Origin: Gammaproteobacteria bacterium
GTDB taxonomy: Bacteria > Pseudomonadota > Gammaproteobacteria > Steroidobacterales > Rariloculaceae
DNA length: 34,573 nt
NCBI GenBank assembly: GCA_017577365.1
Contig: PKRJ01000038.1
Coordinates: 1 to 34,573 of the forward strand
Direction of reading: 5' to 3'
Part shown: piece by piece, positions 1 to 9,300 of the stretch
Layout: each line of letters opens with the position of its first letter
Numbering within the stretch: the stretch's first letter is position 1
Position numbers and translations under genes: made by a program
The notes under the pieces: generated by a model
The model's input: the letters and a program-made list of their open reading frames with translations, nothing else
What the model was told of the DNA's origin: nothing
Database searches by the model: none

Positions 1-162
1 GAGCAGCACCGCGTCGTAATCATCGAGCGGCAGATCCGAGGCCGCCCACGCGGTCCCGATCGACGAATGCTCGTCGAAGATCGCCCTCGGCCATTCGACC
101 TCGACGTGATAGCGCAGCTTCCTGCGGAACTCGGGATCGTCGTCGATCAGCAGCAGCCGCAC
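1..162 (-). CDS. Response regulator receiver domain protein (3' end outside window)
   Basis: Only the first 54 codons are present. The frame opens with GTG at 162, preceded in frame by the purF stop at 196-198, and reads VRLLLIDDDPEFRRKL before running off the left edge at DYDAVLL. The hydrophobic first strand followed by three acidic residues is the start of a CheY-like receiver domain, and the last residues are the strand that normally ends in the phospho-acceptor Asp, which would be the next codon. The output domain is outside the window, so the regulated process is unknown. It lies 33 bp downstream of purF on the same strand and may be cotranscribed. No clear Shine-Dalgarno is visible, so the start is provisional. 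Confidence 0.7.
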   Translation of the reverse strand, partial: MRLLLIDDDPEFRRKLRYHVEVEWPRAIFDEHSSIGTAWAASDLPLDDYDAVLL

Positions 163-195
163 GAGCCGGAAAGCCGAGACCTTCGGGGGAACGGG

Positions 196-1731
196 CTATA
201 ACCCGCTCGCCGCCTGCACCTCGTCGTCCGCCTCGTCGTATTCCTCGGCGAGGGCCTCCGCATCGCGCTTCGCCCTCGCGCTGTTCGAGCGGATCGCCTC
301 GAGCTCGTCGAGATACGCCTTGCTCACGTCGCCGGTGACGTAGCAGCCGGAGAAGCAAGACGTATCGAACGACTCGATATCCGCGTTCTCGTGGTGGACG
401 GCTTTGACGAGGTCGTCGAGATCCTGATACACGAGCCAGTCGGCGCCGATCAGCTTCTCGACCTGCTCGACCGTGCGTCCCGCGGCGACGAGCTCGTTCG
501 CGGCGGGCATGTCGATGCCGTAGACGCTCGGGAATCGGACCGGCGGCGCCGCCGACGCGAAATACACCTTGCGCGCACCCGCCTCGCGCGCCATCTCGAT
601 GATCTGCTGCGACGTCGTGCCGCGGACGATCGAATCGTCGACGAGCAGCACGTTCTTGCCGCGAAACTCGAGATCGATCGCGTTCAGCTTGCGGCGCACC
701 GACGCGCGGCGCATGGACTGCTCCGGCATGATGAACGTGCGGCCGATGTAGCGGTTCTTGATGAATCCTTCGCGGTACTTCAGGCCCAAGCGGGTCGCGA
801 CTTGCAGCGCGGCGGTGCGCGACGTATCCGGGATCGGGATCACGACGTCGATGTCGTGATCGGGCCGCACGCGCTTGATCTTCTCCGCGAGCGCGTCTCC
901 CATGCGAAGCCGCGCCTTGTAGACGGAAACCTTGTCGATGATCGAGTCCGGCCGCGCGAAGTACACGAACTCGAAGATGCAAGGCGAATAACCGGCGCGT
1001 TTCGACGAGATCCGGCTATAGAGCCTGCCGGATCTATCGATGTAGACGGCCTCCCCCGGCAGGAGATCGCGCTCGAGCTCGAAACCGAGCGCATCGAGCG
1101 CAACGCTTTCGGACGCGACCATCCGCTCGACGCCGTGCTTCGTCTCCCGCACGCCGAGCACGGCCGGACGGATGCCGTGTGGGTCGCGGAACGCGACGAG
1201 CCCGTAGCCGACGATCAGCCCGACGACGGCGTAGCCGCCGGAGCAGCGCGCGTGCACGCCCTCGACCGCGTCGAGGATATCGTTCGGCTGGAGATCCCCG
1301 TTGCCGCGGCGGCCGAGCTCGTGCGCGAAGACGTTGAGCAAGATCTCCGAGTCCGACGTCGTGTTCAGATGCCGGCGATCCTGCTGGATCACGAGCCTCT
1401 TGAGCTCTTCCGCGTTCACGAGATTGCCGTTGTGGGCGAGGCAGATGCCGTACGGCGAATTCACGTAGAACGGCTGCGCCTCGGACGGACTCGCGGAGCC
1501 CGCCGTCGGATAGCGCACGTGGCCGATACCGATGTTCCCGCGCAGGCGCAGCATGTGGCGCTGCTCGAACACGTCTCGGACGAGCCCGTTGCCCTTGCGC
1601 GTATGCAAGTGTCCGTTCTCCTCGGTGACGATCCCCGCCGCATCCTGCCCGCGGTGCTGTAAGACCGTCAGCGCGTCGTAGAGCGCGTGGGCAACCGGCT
1701 CATGGCCGACGATTCCGACTATTCCGCACAT
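196..1731 (-). CDS. purF: Amidophosphoribosyltransferase
   Basis: This enzyme catalyses the first committed step of de novo purine synthesis: PRPP plus glutamine gives phosphoribosylamine. The 511-residue length matches the family (E. coli 505). The chosen ATG at 1731 puts the catalytic nucleophile at Cys2 (MCGIVGIVGH), exposed after Met removal, so the 27 codons open upstream are not used. The N-terminal Ntn glutaminase half contains HRGQDAAGI and the HNGNL loop. The C-terminal phosphoribosyltransferase half carries the PRPP loop VLLVDDSIVRGTTS with Asp365 and Asp366. It is the last conserved gene of the accD-folC-dedD-cvpA-purF block, 13 bp after cvpA, and is probably translated from the same message. 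Confidence 0.97.
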   Translation of the reverse strand: MCGIVGIVGHEPVAHALYDALTVLQHRGQDAAGIVTEENGHLHTRKGNGLVRDVFEQRHMLRLRGNIGIGHVRYPTAGSASPSEAQPFYVNSPYGICLAHNGNLVNAEELKRLVIQQDRRHLNTTSDSEILLNVFAHELGRRGNGDLQPNDILDAVEGVHARCSGGYAVVGLIVGYGLVAFRDPHGIRPAVLGVRETKHGVERMVASESVALDALGFELERDLLPGEAVYIDRSGRLYSRISSKRAGYSPCIFEFVYFARPDSIIDKVSVYKARLRMGDALAEKIKRVRPDHDIDVVIPIPDTSRTAALQVATRLGLKYREGFIKNRYIGRTFIMPEQSMRRASVRRKLNAIDLEFRGKNVLLVDDSIVRGTTSQQIIEMAREAGARKVYFASAAPPVRFPSVYGIDMPAANELVAAGRTVEQVEKLIGADWLVYQDLDDLVKAVHHENADIESFDTSCFSGCYVTGDVSKAYLDELEAIRSNSARAKRDAEALAEEYDEADDEVQAASGL

Positions 1732-1744
1732 CTTCCGCCCGTCC

Positions 1745-2317
1745 CTATGCTTCAGATTGGACCGTGTCGGCGACCCGATGATCCCGTGTTCGCGCGGAGT
1801 CGCCGCCCGCACCGCTCGGCAAAAGCTCCTGCTCGCGCAGATACTCGCCGCCGAGCGAGCCGTAGTAGCGGATCGCGTCGGCGACGCGGCTCGACAGCGG
1901 TCTGAGCCTCGCTTCCTGCCACCATGGATCCTGGTCGAGCCCCGAGAGCTGCAGACCGATCACCGCGAGCCCGACGATCACGACGCCGCGCACGAATCCG
2001 AACGCACCGCCCAGGATCCGATCCACTCCTCCGAGGCCCGTCGTGTGCACGATCGCGCGCACGAGCCAACCGACCAGACCGCCCGCGATCAGCACGAGCA
2101 CGAGAACCGCGACCCGCGCCGTCCAGAGCTTCAGACCCGGCTGGGCAATCCACTCGCCGAGCATCGGCTCGACGACCCACGAGAATTTCCACGCGCAGAG
2201 GATCGCGACGAGCCACGTCACCAGCGAGAACGCTTCCTTCACGAAACCGCGCCACAAGCCGAAAACGGCGGACGCCGCGCAGACGATCACGATCGCGTAG
2301 TCGGCCCAGGATCCCAT
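1745..2317 (-). CDS. cvpA: CvpA family inner-membrane protein
   Basis: A 190-residue membrane protein with about four hydrophobic segments (near residues 7-25, 32-50, 68-95 and 105-123), followed by a soluble tail. The short loop GLWRGFVKEAFSL after the first helix is typical of the CvpA/colicin V production family. In E. coli the family is linked to colicin V export and envelope or bile stress, and the molecular role is unsettled. Its position between dedD and purF is the classical one and is the best support for the name. It starts at ATG 2317, 12 bp after dedD, with no obvious ribosome-binding site, which suggests translational coupling. Confidence 0.92.
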   Translation of the reverse strand: MGSWADYAIVIVCAASAVFGLWRGFVKEAFSLVTWLVAILCAWKFSWVVEPMLGEWIAQPGLKLWTARVAVLVLVLIAGGLVGWLVRAIVHTTGLGGVDRILGGAFGFVRGVVIVGLAVIGLQLSGLDQDPWWQEARLRPLSSRVADAIRYYGSLGGEYLREQELLPSGAGGDSARTRDHRVADTVQSEA

Positions 2318-2329
2318 GCGCGGGCTTGG

Positions 2330-3100
2330 CTACTCGACGGTGACGACCTGAGCGGGAAACCCGCGCGCGGCAAGCGCCGACGCCGCGGCCTCCGCGGCCT
2401 CACGCGTGGGATGAGGCCCGATCCGCACGCGGTACATCGTTCGGCCGCCGGTGCGGTACGGCATGATCCGCGGCGAGTGCCCGAGCGCCGCGACGCGGTC
2501 CGCGAGCCGACGCGCGTTGTCTTCGTCACCGAAGCTGCCGAGTTGGACCGCCCAATCGCCCGAAGGTGCGGGCGCCGTGCGGCTCGCGTCCGAGGAAGTG
2601 GTCGATGCGGTCGCCGGACGATCGCCACCCGAGGAGGACGACGTTGGAGACGCAGGGATCGGGCCGGTCGTGGGCGATTCGGCCTTCGCAACGGTTTCGT
2701 CGGGCTCCGGTGCGGCGCTGCTTCGCGCGGGGGCCGCGCTCGCCGCGGCGGCCTCGACGCCCGAATCCGACGCTGGAGACGAGGATGGCGCGCTCCCGGA
2801 TTCGGCGGCTCGAGCCGTGACGGAAGCCGTCGCAGGCTCGGCACGCCGCTCGACGCCGGCCCCGGGCCGCGGTTCGGACGACGCACCGGGGTTTCCGTCG
2901 TCGCCCTGCCGGCGCTGCGACAGATCGATGACCTCGGTCCGGACCTCGCCGACATGCCCGCTCGGCACCGGCAGTCGGAGCGGCTCGGCGTCGTCGGGGA
3001 TCGGTTGGTCCGGCCCGTCGAGCACCCAAGGGATCAGCCAAACGGCGAGCGCCACGAGAACCGCCGCACCGATGAGTCGTTCTTTCAGACCCTGGTCCAT
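2330..3100 (-). CDS. dedD: SPOR domain-containing protein (DedD-like)
   Basis: A 256-residue bitopic protein. A short cytoplasmic start (MDQGLKERLIGAAVLVALAV) leads into one membrane helix at about residues 10-28. A long linker rich in Ala, Ser, Pro, Glu and Thr (about 60-175) follows, then a SPOR domain at about 178-256, recognisable from WAVQLGSFGDEDNARRL and MYRVRIGPHPTREAAE. SPOR domains bind denuded septal peptidoglycan, and DedD supports cell constriction in E. coli. It begins 4 bp after the folC stop, so translation is probably coupled. An open frame extends far upstream through folC, but the ATG at 3100 directly before the membrane anchor is the sensible start. Confidence 0.92.
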   Translation of the reverse strand: MDQGLKERLIGAAVLVALAVWLIPWVLDGPDQPIPDDAEPLRLPVPSGHVGEVRTEVIDLSQRRQGDDGNPGASSEPRPGAGVERRAEPATASVTARAAESGSAPSSSPASDSGVEAAAASAAPARSSAAPEPDETVAKAESPTTGPIPASPTSSSSGGDRPATASTTSSDASRTAPAPSGDWAVQLGSFGDEDNARRLADRVAALGHSPRIMPYRTGGRTMYRVRIGPHPTREAAEAAASALAARGFPAQVVTVE

Positions 3101-3104
3101 CGGG

Positions 3105-4400
3105 TTAGCCGCCGCCTGCGGGAGGCGAGGAGTATAGCTCAAGCGCATCGAGCGCGGGGCCGACGGTATAGAAAGACCCGAACACGAGCACGCGGTCTCC
3201 CGGCCGGGCTTGGGCCTCGGCGGCGGCGCAGGCCGCCGGAATATCGGCGTGGGCGAGAACGTGAGCCGCACCAAGGCGCTCGAGCTTGCTCCGCACGGAC
3301 TCGACCGACGCGCCTCTTTCGCTGTCGGGGCGCGCGATGTGCCAACGCTCGACGATCGATGCGAACGGCTCGAGGACGCCGTCGAGATCCTTGTCTTCCA
3401 TCGCCGCGAAGACTGCGATCGTTCGCTTCGGCGGCAACGCATCGACGGTCCGCCGCAGCACGCGGGCCGCGGACGGATTGTGCGCGACGTCGAAGATCCA
3501 CTCGACGCCGTTCCGCGCGCGCCGCTCGGTGCGCCCGCGAAGGCGCGCACCGGCAAGGCCTGCGCGAATCGCGTCGTGCGGCAAGGGCAGCTGCGGACGC
3601 ATGAGCTCGACGACGGCCACGCACGCGGCCATGTTCGAGTACTGCACGTCGCCGCCGAACGGCACGACGGGCAGCGACGCATGACTCGCGCCGAAACCGT
3701 CGAACCGCCAGCCGTCGCCTTCTCGCGCGAACGTGAACTCGCGGCCGACGAGCGCGAAACGTGCGCCGATCGCGTTCGCGTGAGCCTCGAGACTCGCCGG
3801 GGGACTCGCGTCGCCGACGACCGCCGGGCGGCCCGGCCGCATGATGCCGGCCTTCTCGCGGCCGATCGCCTCGCGGTCCGGACCGAGCCATTCGGTATGG
3901 TCGAGATCGACGCTCGCGATCAGCGCCGCGTCGGCATCGAGCGCGTTGACCGCGTCGAGCCGACCGCCCATGCCGACCTCGAGCACGGCGACGTCGGCGT
4001 TGCGGCGCGCGAAGAGCAAGAACGCCGCGACCGCGGACGCTTCGAAATACGAAAGCGTCACGTCTCCGAGCTTCGCGTCGATCGCCTCGAAGAGCTCGAC
4101 GAGCTCCGCGTCGGCCGCGTCCATGCCGTCGAAGCGAATGCGCTCGTTGAAGCGAACGAGGTGCGGCGACGTGAACGCACCGACGCGGTAACCCGCGTGC
4201 CGATAGATGCTCTCGAGGATCGCGACGCACGAGCCCTTGCCGTTCGTTCCGCCGACCGTGATCACCTTGTACGGCGGCGGCACGAGCTCGAGCCGCTCGA
4301 GGACCGTGCGGATCCGGCCGAGGCTCATGTCGATCTTCTTCGGGTGGAGCGTCTCGAACCACGCGAGCCACTCCGCAAGGGAGGCGAAGCGTTGCGGCAC
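3105..4400 (-). CDS. folC: Bifunctional dihydrofolate / folylpolyglutamate synthase
   Basis: A 431-residue Mur-ligase-type enzyme that joins glutamate to dihydropteroate and then extends the polyglutamate tail of folates, using ATP. The P-loop is VGGTNGKGSC at residues 49-58. Other family marks are FTSPHLVRFNERIR, VLEVGMGGRLDAVN, DHTEWLGPDREAIGREKAGI and the C-terminal FDVAHNPSAARVL. The start is GTG at 4400: the frame upstream holds no other start before accD, and the N-terminal SLAEWLAWFETLHPKKIDM aligns with known FolC starts. It sits 22 bp after accD and 4 bp before dedD. Confidence 0.96.
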   Translation of the reverse strand: MPQRFASLAEWLAWFETLHPKKIDMSLGRIRTVLERLELVPPPYKVITVGGTNGKGSCVAILESIYRHAGYRVGAFTSPHLVRFNERIRFDGMDAADAELVELFEAIDAKLGDVTLSYFEASAVAAFLLFARRNADVAVLEVGMGGRLDAVNALDADAALIASVDLDHTEWLGPDREAIGREKAGIMRPGRPAVVGDASPPASLEAHANAIGARFALVGREFTFAREGDGWRFDGFGASHASLPVVPFGGDVQYSNMAACVAVVELMRPQLPLPHDAIRAGLAGARLRGRTERRARNGVEWIFDVAHNPSAARVLRRTVDALPPKRTIAVFAAMEDKDLDGVLEPFASIVERWHIARPDSERGASVESVRSKLERLGAAHVLAHADIPAACAAAEAQARPGDRVLVFGSFYTVGPALDALELYSSPPAGGG

Positions 4401-4422
4401 TGGAGAAAGCGCTCTCGGCGCG

Positions 4423-5358
4423 TCAGGCGGCGTTGGCCGAAGTAGAAGGTTCCGGCGTCGCCGGCGGCAACGTCGGCGAAGTCGGCTCGATCGGCTCCTC
4501 GTCCGGCTGCGGCAGATTCATGAGCTTCGCGATCACGGCGGCGATCTCGTCACGCGCCCGCCGCCGATCGACGATCATGTCGACCGCGCCCTTCTCGAGC
4601 AGGAACTCGGCGCGCTGGAAGCCGACCGGCAGAGTCTGCTTCACGGTCTGCTCGATCACGCGCGGGCCGGCGAAACCGATCAGCGAGCCGGGCTCGGCGA
4701 TGATCACGTCGCCGAGAAAGCCGAGGCTCGCCGATACGCCGCCCATCGTCGGGTCGGTCAGCACGGAGATGTACGGCAGCTTCGCCTCGGCGAGCTCCGC
4801 GAGCGCGGCGCTCGTCTTCGCCATCTGCAGAAGCGAATAAAGCGCCTCCTGCATGCGCGCGCCGCCGGACGCGGAGAAGCAGATCATCGGCCGCTTGTGC
4901 TCGATGCAATGGCGAACGCCGCGCACGAAACGCTCGCCGACGACCGATCCCATCGAGCCGCCCATGAAGCGGAACTCGAACGCCGCGGCGACGACCGGAA
5001 TGCGCTTCAGCGCCCCGGCCATGACGATCAGCGCGTCGCGCTCGTTCGTCTCCTTCTGCGCCTGGCTCAGGCGGTCGCGATAGCGCTTCGAATCCTTGAA
5101 CTTCAACGGATCCTGCGGCTCGAGATCGGCAGCGATCTCCTCGCGAGGCTCGGGATCGAGAAACCACTCGAGCCGCTCGCGCGCGCCGATGCGCAGGTGA
5201 TGGTTGCACTTCGGACAGACGAAGAGGTTGCGCTTGAGCTCGGCCCGATAGAGCTGAGCGGAGCAGCCCGGGCATTTGACCCACAAGCCCTCCGGGACCG
5301 AGCGGCGTCGTTTCTCGGTCTTGATGCGGGAGGGCATCAGCTTGTCGAACCAGCTCAT
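4423..5358 (-). CDS. accD: Acetyl-CoA carboxylase carboxyltransferase subunit beta
   Basis: The beta subunit of the carboxyltransferase that makes malonyl-CoA for fatty-acid synthesis, acting with AccA (not in this window). The 311-residue protein has the N-terminal zinc ribbon with Cys29, Cys32, Cys48 and Cys51 (KCPGCSAQLY and FVCPKCNHHLRIG). The crotonase-like core follows, with FMGGSMGSVVGERF, SASGGARMQEALYSLLQMAK and the oxyanion region VLTDPTMGGVSASLGFLGD. The C-terminal tail after about residue 285 is Pro/Ser/Thr-rich and probably disordered. It starts at ATG 5358, 36 bp after truA. The trpF gene that often sits between truA and accD in pseudomonads is absent. Confidence 0.97.
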   Translation of the reverse strand: MSWFDKLMPSRIKTEKRRRSVPEGLWVKCPGCSAQLYRAELKRNLFVCPKCNHHLRIGARERLEWFLDPEPREEIAADLEPQDPLKFKDSKRYRDRLSQAQKETNERDALIVMAGALKRIPVVAAAFEFRFMGGSMGSVVGERFVRGVRHCIEHKRPMICFSASGGARMQEALYSLLQMAKTSAALAELAEAKLPYISVLTDPTMGGVSASLGFLGDVIIAEPGSLIGFAGPRVIEQTVKQTLPVGFQRAEFLLEKGAVDMIVDRRRARDEIAAVIAKLMNLPQPDEEPIEPTSPTLPPATPEPSTSANAA

Positions 5359-5394
5359 ATCGGTACCCGCTCGAAGGACAGGCGCAAGTTTAGC

Positions 5395-6183
5395 TCATTC
5401 GAGGGGCCACGGACCGCGAGACGGCGCACGGGGCAGGCCGAACCGCTCGGGATAGGCCACGCCGACCAGGGTCAGGCCCCTCGCGGGCGCGGTTTCCGCG
5501 GCCAGCCTGCGGTCCCGCGCGGCGAGCAGCTCTCCGGCCCAGCTCGGCGGCTTGCGCCCATCGCCGATCTCGACGAGGGTGCCGACGAGGTTTCGCACCA
5601 TGTGGTGCAGGAACGCGTTCGCGGTGAACTCGAACACGACGAGTCGTCCCGAGCGCGCGATACGCACGCACGTAAGACGACGCATCGGCGTCCGTGACTG
5701 GCATCCGGCGGCGCGAAACGACGAGAAATCGTTCTCGCCGAGCCACGCGACCGCGGCCGCGGTCATCGCCGCGACGTCGAGCGTCTGGCGGCGACGCCAT
5801 ACGCGCGTCCGCAAGAGCGGCGCGTCGACCGGCGCCTCGAGCACGAGATAGCGGTAGGTTCGCGCGAGCGCGGAACGCCGCGCGTCGAAGTCGTCCGGCA
5901 CCTCCGCCGCCCATTGCACGCGGATGTCCTCGGGCAGGAGCGAATTCGCGCCGAGCACCCACTGTCGCGGCTCGCGGCGCGCGCGCGTCTCGAAGTGCGC
6001 GACCTGACCGAGCGCGTGCACGCCGGCATCGGTTCGGCCGGCGCCGACCACCTCGACCGGTTCGTCGGCGACGCGGGAGAGCGCCTGCGCGAGCGCCTGC
6101 TGCACGCTGCGCTGGCCGGGCTGCGCCTGCCAACCGGACAGTGCCGTGCCGTCGTACTCGATCCCGATCGCGATTTTCGGCAT
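5395..6183 (-). CDS. truA: tRNA pseudouridine(38-40) synthase
   Basis: This enzyme isomerises uridines 38-40 in the anticodon stem-loop of many tRNAs. The 262-residue length is normal. The catalytic aspartate is Asp52 in GAGRTDAGVHALGQV. The N-terminal IGIEYDGTALSGWQAQPG and the later ANAFLHHMVRNLVGTLVEIG are further signatures. The ATG at 6183 begins directly with the first strand (MPKIAIGIEYDG). It is the first gene of the truA-accD-folC-dedD-cvpA-purF run. A strong hairpin about 80-115 bp upstream separates it from fimV, so it should have its own promoter in 6184-6261, although I could not pick one out. Confidence 0.96.
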   Translation of the reverse strand: MPKIAIGIEYDGTALSGWQAQPGQRSVQQALAQALSRVADEPVEVVGAGRTDAGVHALGQVAHFETRARREPRQWVLGANSLLPEDIRVQWAAEVPDDFDARRSALARTYRYLVLEAPVDAPLLRTRVWRRRQTLDVAAMTAAAVAWLGENDFSSFRAAGCQSRTPMRRLTCVRIARSGRLVVFEFTANAFLHHMVRNLVGTLVEIGDGRKPPSWAGELLAARDRRLAAETAPARGLTLVGVAYPERFGLPRAPSRGPWPLE

Positions 6184-6261
6184 GTCTTCGGCGCGTCAGG
6201 CGCCTTCGGCTCCTTTGCGGCTCGGGCTGCAGATCGAGGGCTCGAGGTCGCGTCAAAGAAT

Positions 6262-6299
6262 GCGGCGGCGGCCCGCGTGACTGCCGGGCTCGCCGCCGC
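6262..6299 (-). terminator. Hairpin terminator after fimV
   Basis: On the minus strand a 9-bp GC stem (GCGGCGGCG at 6262-6270 paired with 6291-6299) continues through a one- or two-base bulge into a 4-bp stem, with a 9-base loop. It starts 12 bp after the fimV stop and is followed in the direction of transcription by ATTCTTTG. The T tract is short, so termination may be partial. Its placement suggests fimV is not simply cotranscribed with truA. Confidence 0.55.
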
Positions 6300-6311
6300 T
6301 ACCGTTCCGCG

Positions 6312-9300
6312 TCAGCTCGACAGCGCGTCGATCAGACCTTGCGCCTCACGGCGTTGCCCGGCGTCTCCCTCCTGGAGAACCTCCTCGAGAATGCTTCGGG
6401 CCCCGTCCGGATCGCCCATATCGATATAGGCGCGCGCGAGGTCGAGCTTCGTGCCGATCTCGGTCATCGTGTGCGGATCGAGCGCGCCGAGATCCTCGGT
6501 GCCGGTCGGATCGTCGCTGCCGATCGTCTCGTAGCCGACATCGAACTCGACCGGCGTCGCGCCGCCGTCCTCGAAGAGCTCGCTCTCGACCGTCGACCGC
6601 GGCTGCTCGACCGTATCGCCGCCGGCGAACGCGGCGGAAAGGTCGTCGAGATCGAGATCGAGACCGGTATCCGTCGGAGCCGTCTCGGTCGCGTCGCCTT
6701 CGAGCGCGTTCAAGAGCGCCGTATTGCCCGAGAGCCCGCCGTCGCGCTCGAGCACCGCGGTCCCCCGGCCGAACTCATCGTCGATCGGCGCGAGCATCGT
6801 CGCGTCGCGATCGCCGAGCACGGCCGTGCCGATATCCTCGATCGCTTCGTCCTCGGCGACTTCCGTGATGCCCGACGCCGCGAGCAGGTCGTCGTCGAGC
6901 TTCGGCTGCTCGCGCGTATCGCCGAGCCCGAGGTCGGCATCGGGGAGCGTGCCGAGATCGTCCGGAAGCCCGGACAGATCCTCGACCGTGAGACCGAGAT
7001 CCTCGAGATCGATTTCCTCGGTGTACTCGCTCGGCGACGAATGCATGTCCGTCTGCTCGAGGCTCGGAATCGCGGTCGTCTCGCCGCTCGGCGCACGCAG
7101 AAGCTCCGTGCTCCCGCTTTCCGATCCGAGCGCCGGCGTCTCGACGGTCGGCGCCTCGCTGTCGCTCGGCCACGGCGATTGGGCTTGCACCCACGGCGAC
7201 TCCATCGTCGGCGAATCCGAGTCGACCGCGTCGGAGCCGTCGCCGTAGAGCCACGGGCTTTCCATCGTCGGCGAGTCGGAATCCGCCCATGCGCTCGCGG
7301 TCTCGACCGTCGGCGTCTCGATGGTCGGCGCGAATGCGTCGTCCGACGAGCCGTCCGCGTCGGCGTCCACCAGAGCGGTCGGCGTGCCGGTCTCCTCGCC
7401 ATCGTCGAGGCCGAGCGCTTTGGCCCAGTCGTCGCCGAAACCGGTCGTCTCGGACTCGATCGTCGGCGTCTCCTGCGTCGGAGACGAATCGCCGATAGCC
7501 ACGTCCGTCTCGTCGGTGAGCGCGGCCAAGTCATCGTCATCGAAACCCGACGCCGTCGCCGTCTCGCGCGTATCGGCCTCTTCGCCGTCGTCCGAGTCCG
7601 CGAACAGCGCCGCTTCGATGCCCGCGGCCGTGCGCGCGCCGATCGCGAGCATGTCCTCTTCGGAAAGCGCGCCGTCATCGCTCGATCGGTCGCTCGACGA
7701 CTCGGCATCGTCTTCGAAGTCCATCGTCTCGCGCTGGCCCGTCGCGGCGAGGTCGAAGTCGAGCTCCGGGAGCACGCTGCTGGCCGAGGTCTTGTCGTCG
7801 AACGCGAAGTCGAGCCGCATGCCGTCGGCGTCGAGCGCAACGTCGACCTCGTCGGCCGCCGACGCGGATTCGGCGAATAGCGGATCGCCGGGGCAGATCT
7901 GCTTGCCCATGATCAGGACCTTGTCCCAATCGCTGTCCGGGGTCGCGCCGATCTCGTCCTTGAACGCTTGCGCCGCTTCGCGGAACGCCTCCTTGTTGCC
8001 CCAGACGAAGTAGACCTCGAGCAGCTTCACGCGCAGGTCGCGGCGATGCGGCTCGTTCTCGAGCGCCTTTTGCACGAGCTCGGCGGCCTGATCGTACAAG
8101 CCGTACGCCATGTGGAAATCGGCCTCGGCGAGCACGTCTCCCTGGTCGAGATTGATGACCGTCTGCGACGAGATCGAATCGTCGATATTCGGGGCCGCCG
8201 GCTCTTCGCGAGCGGCTGCCGTCGCGGCCTTGCCCGCCGCCGCGGCCGCCGTCGCGGCAACGGGCCCGGCGACGGAGGCACCCTCGTCGAGCGCCTTGAG
8301 GTCGCTCGTCGTGTCGCCGCTCTCGTCGTTGAGCTCGGCTTCCAGCGCTTCCCAACGGCCCGTGACGTCCTCGATGTCCTCACGGCGGTTCCGCAGATAC
8401 CACACCGCCGTAAGCAGCACGGCGCCGATGCCGACTCCGATCAGCACGAACGGGCTCGACAGCACGCCGAGAATGCGCGACAGCAGCGAAGGCTCCTCGG
8501 TCGGACGCGGCGGAGCGGCGACGGGAGCCGCCGCGGGCGCCTCGACGGGCGCGGTTTCGACCGCAGCAGGCTCGTCGGTGGCCGCGTTCTCGATGCTCTC
8601 GTCGATCGCCGCCTGCTCTTCGTCGACAGTCGCTTCCTCGACCGGCGAATCGACCGGCGAATCGACCGGCTCCTCGTCGACGAAGATCTGCTCCGACTCG
8701 AGGTCGACGCCGGCGGCAACGGCGGGCCGTGCCGCCTCTTCCGCGGGCTCGGGCACCGCACCGCCGTCCGCGAGCCGCGCCTGCAGCGCTTCGAGCTCGG
8801 CGTTACGCAGCTCGAGGAGCCGACGACTCTGCTCGAGCTCCGCGGTCAGCCGCGCGACCTCGCTCTCGAGCCGTGCAACCTCGTCGGCGCTCGCGCCGCC
8901 GTCGCCCGCGGCGCTCGTGGCGGAGCCCGCGCCGCTGACGCTCTCCGTGGACGGAGGGATCAGACGCAGGCGACCTTGCTGACTTCCCGGCTGCGACGTC
9001 GAAGCCGCCGCGACGGCCGTCCCCGCTGCCTCGGCGCCGCCTCTCCACGCGTCTTCGTGGCTACGGACCATCGCGGTCGCCTCGGCCGCCGACCGCGCGA
9101 GCAGGGCGTCACGGCTCGGGACCACCAGTGTCGCGCCGCGCAGCAGCAGGTTCATGTTGCCGTCGAACGCGCTCGGGTTCGCCTCGTAGAGCGCGACCAT
9201 CATCTGGTTCACGGTCACGCCGCTCGGACGAAGCCGCGTCGCGATGCTCCACAGCGTCTCGGCGGACTCGACCGGCCCGTAGCGGTCGCCAACGAGGCGG

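Noticed and set aside
1757..3604. 615-codon plus-strand frame opposite cvpA, dedD and folC
   Set aside because: It spans three real genes on the other strand and consists of Arg-rich low-complexity sequence.
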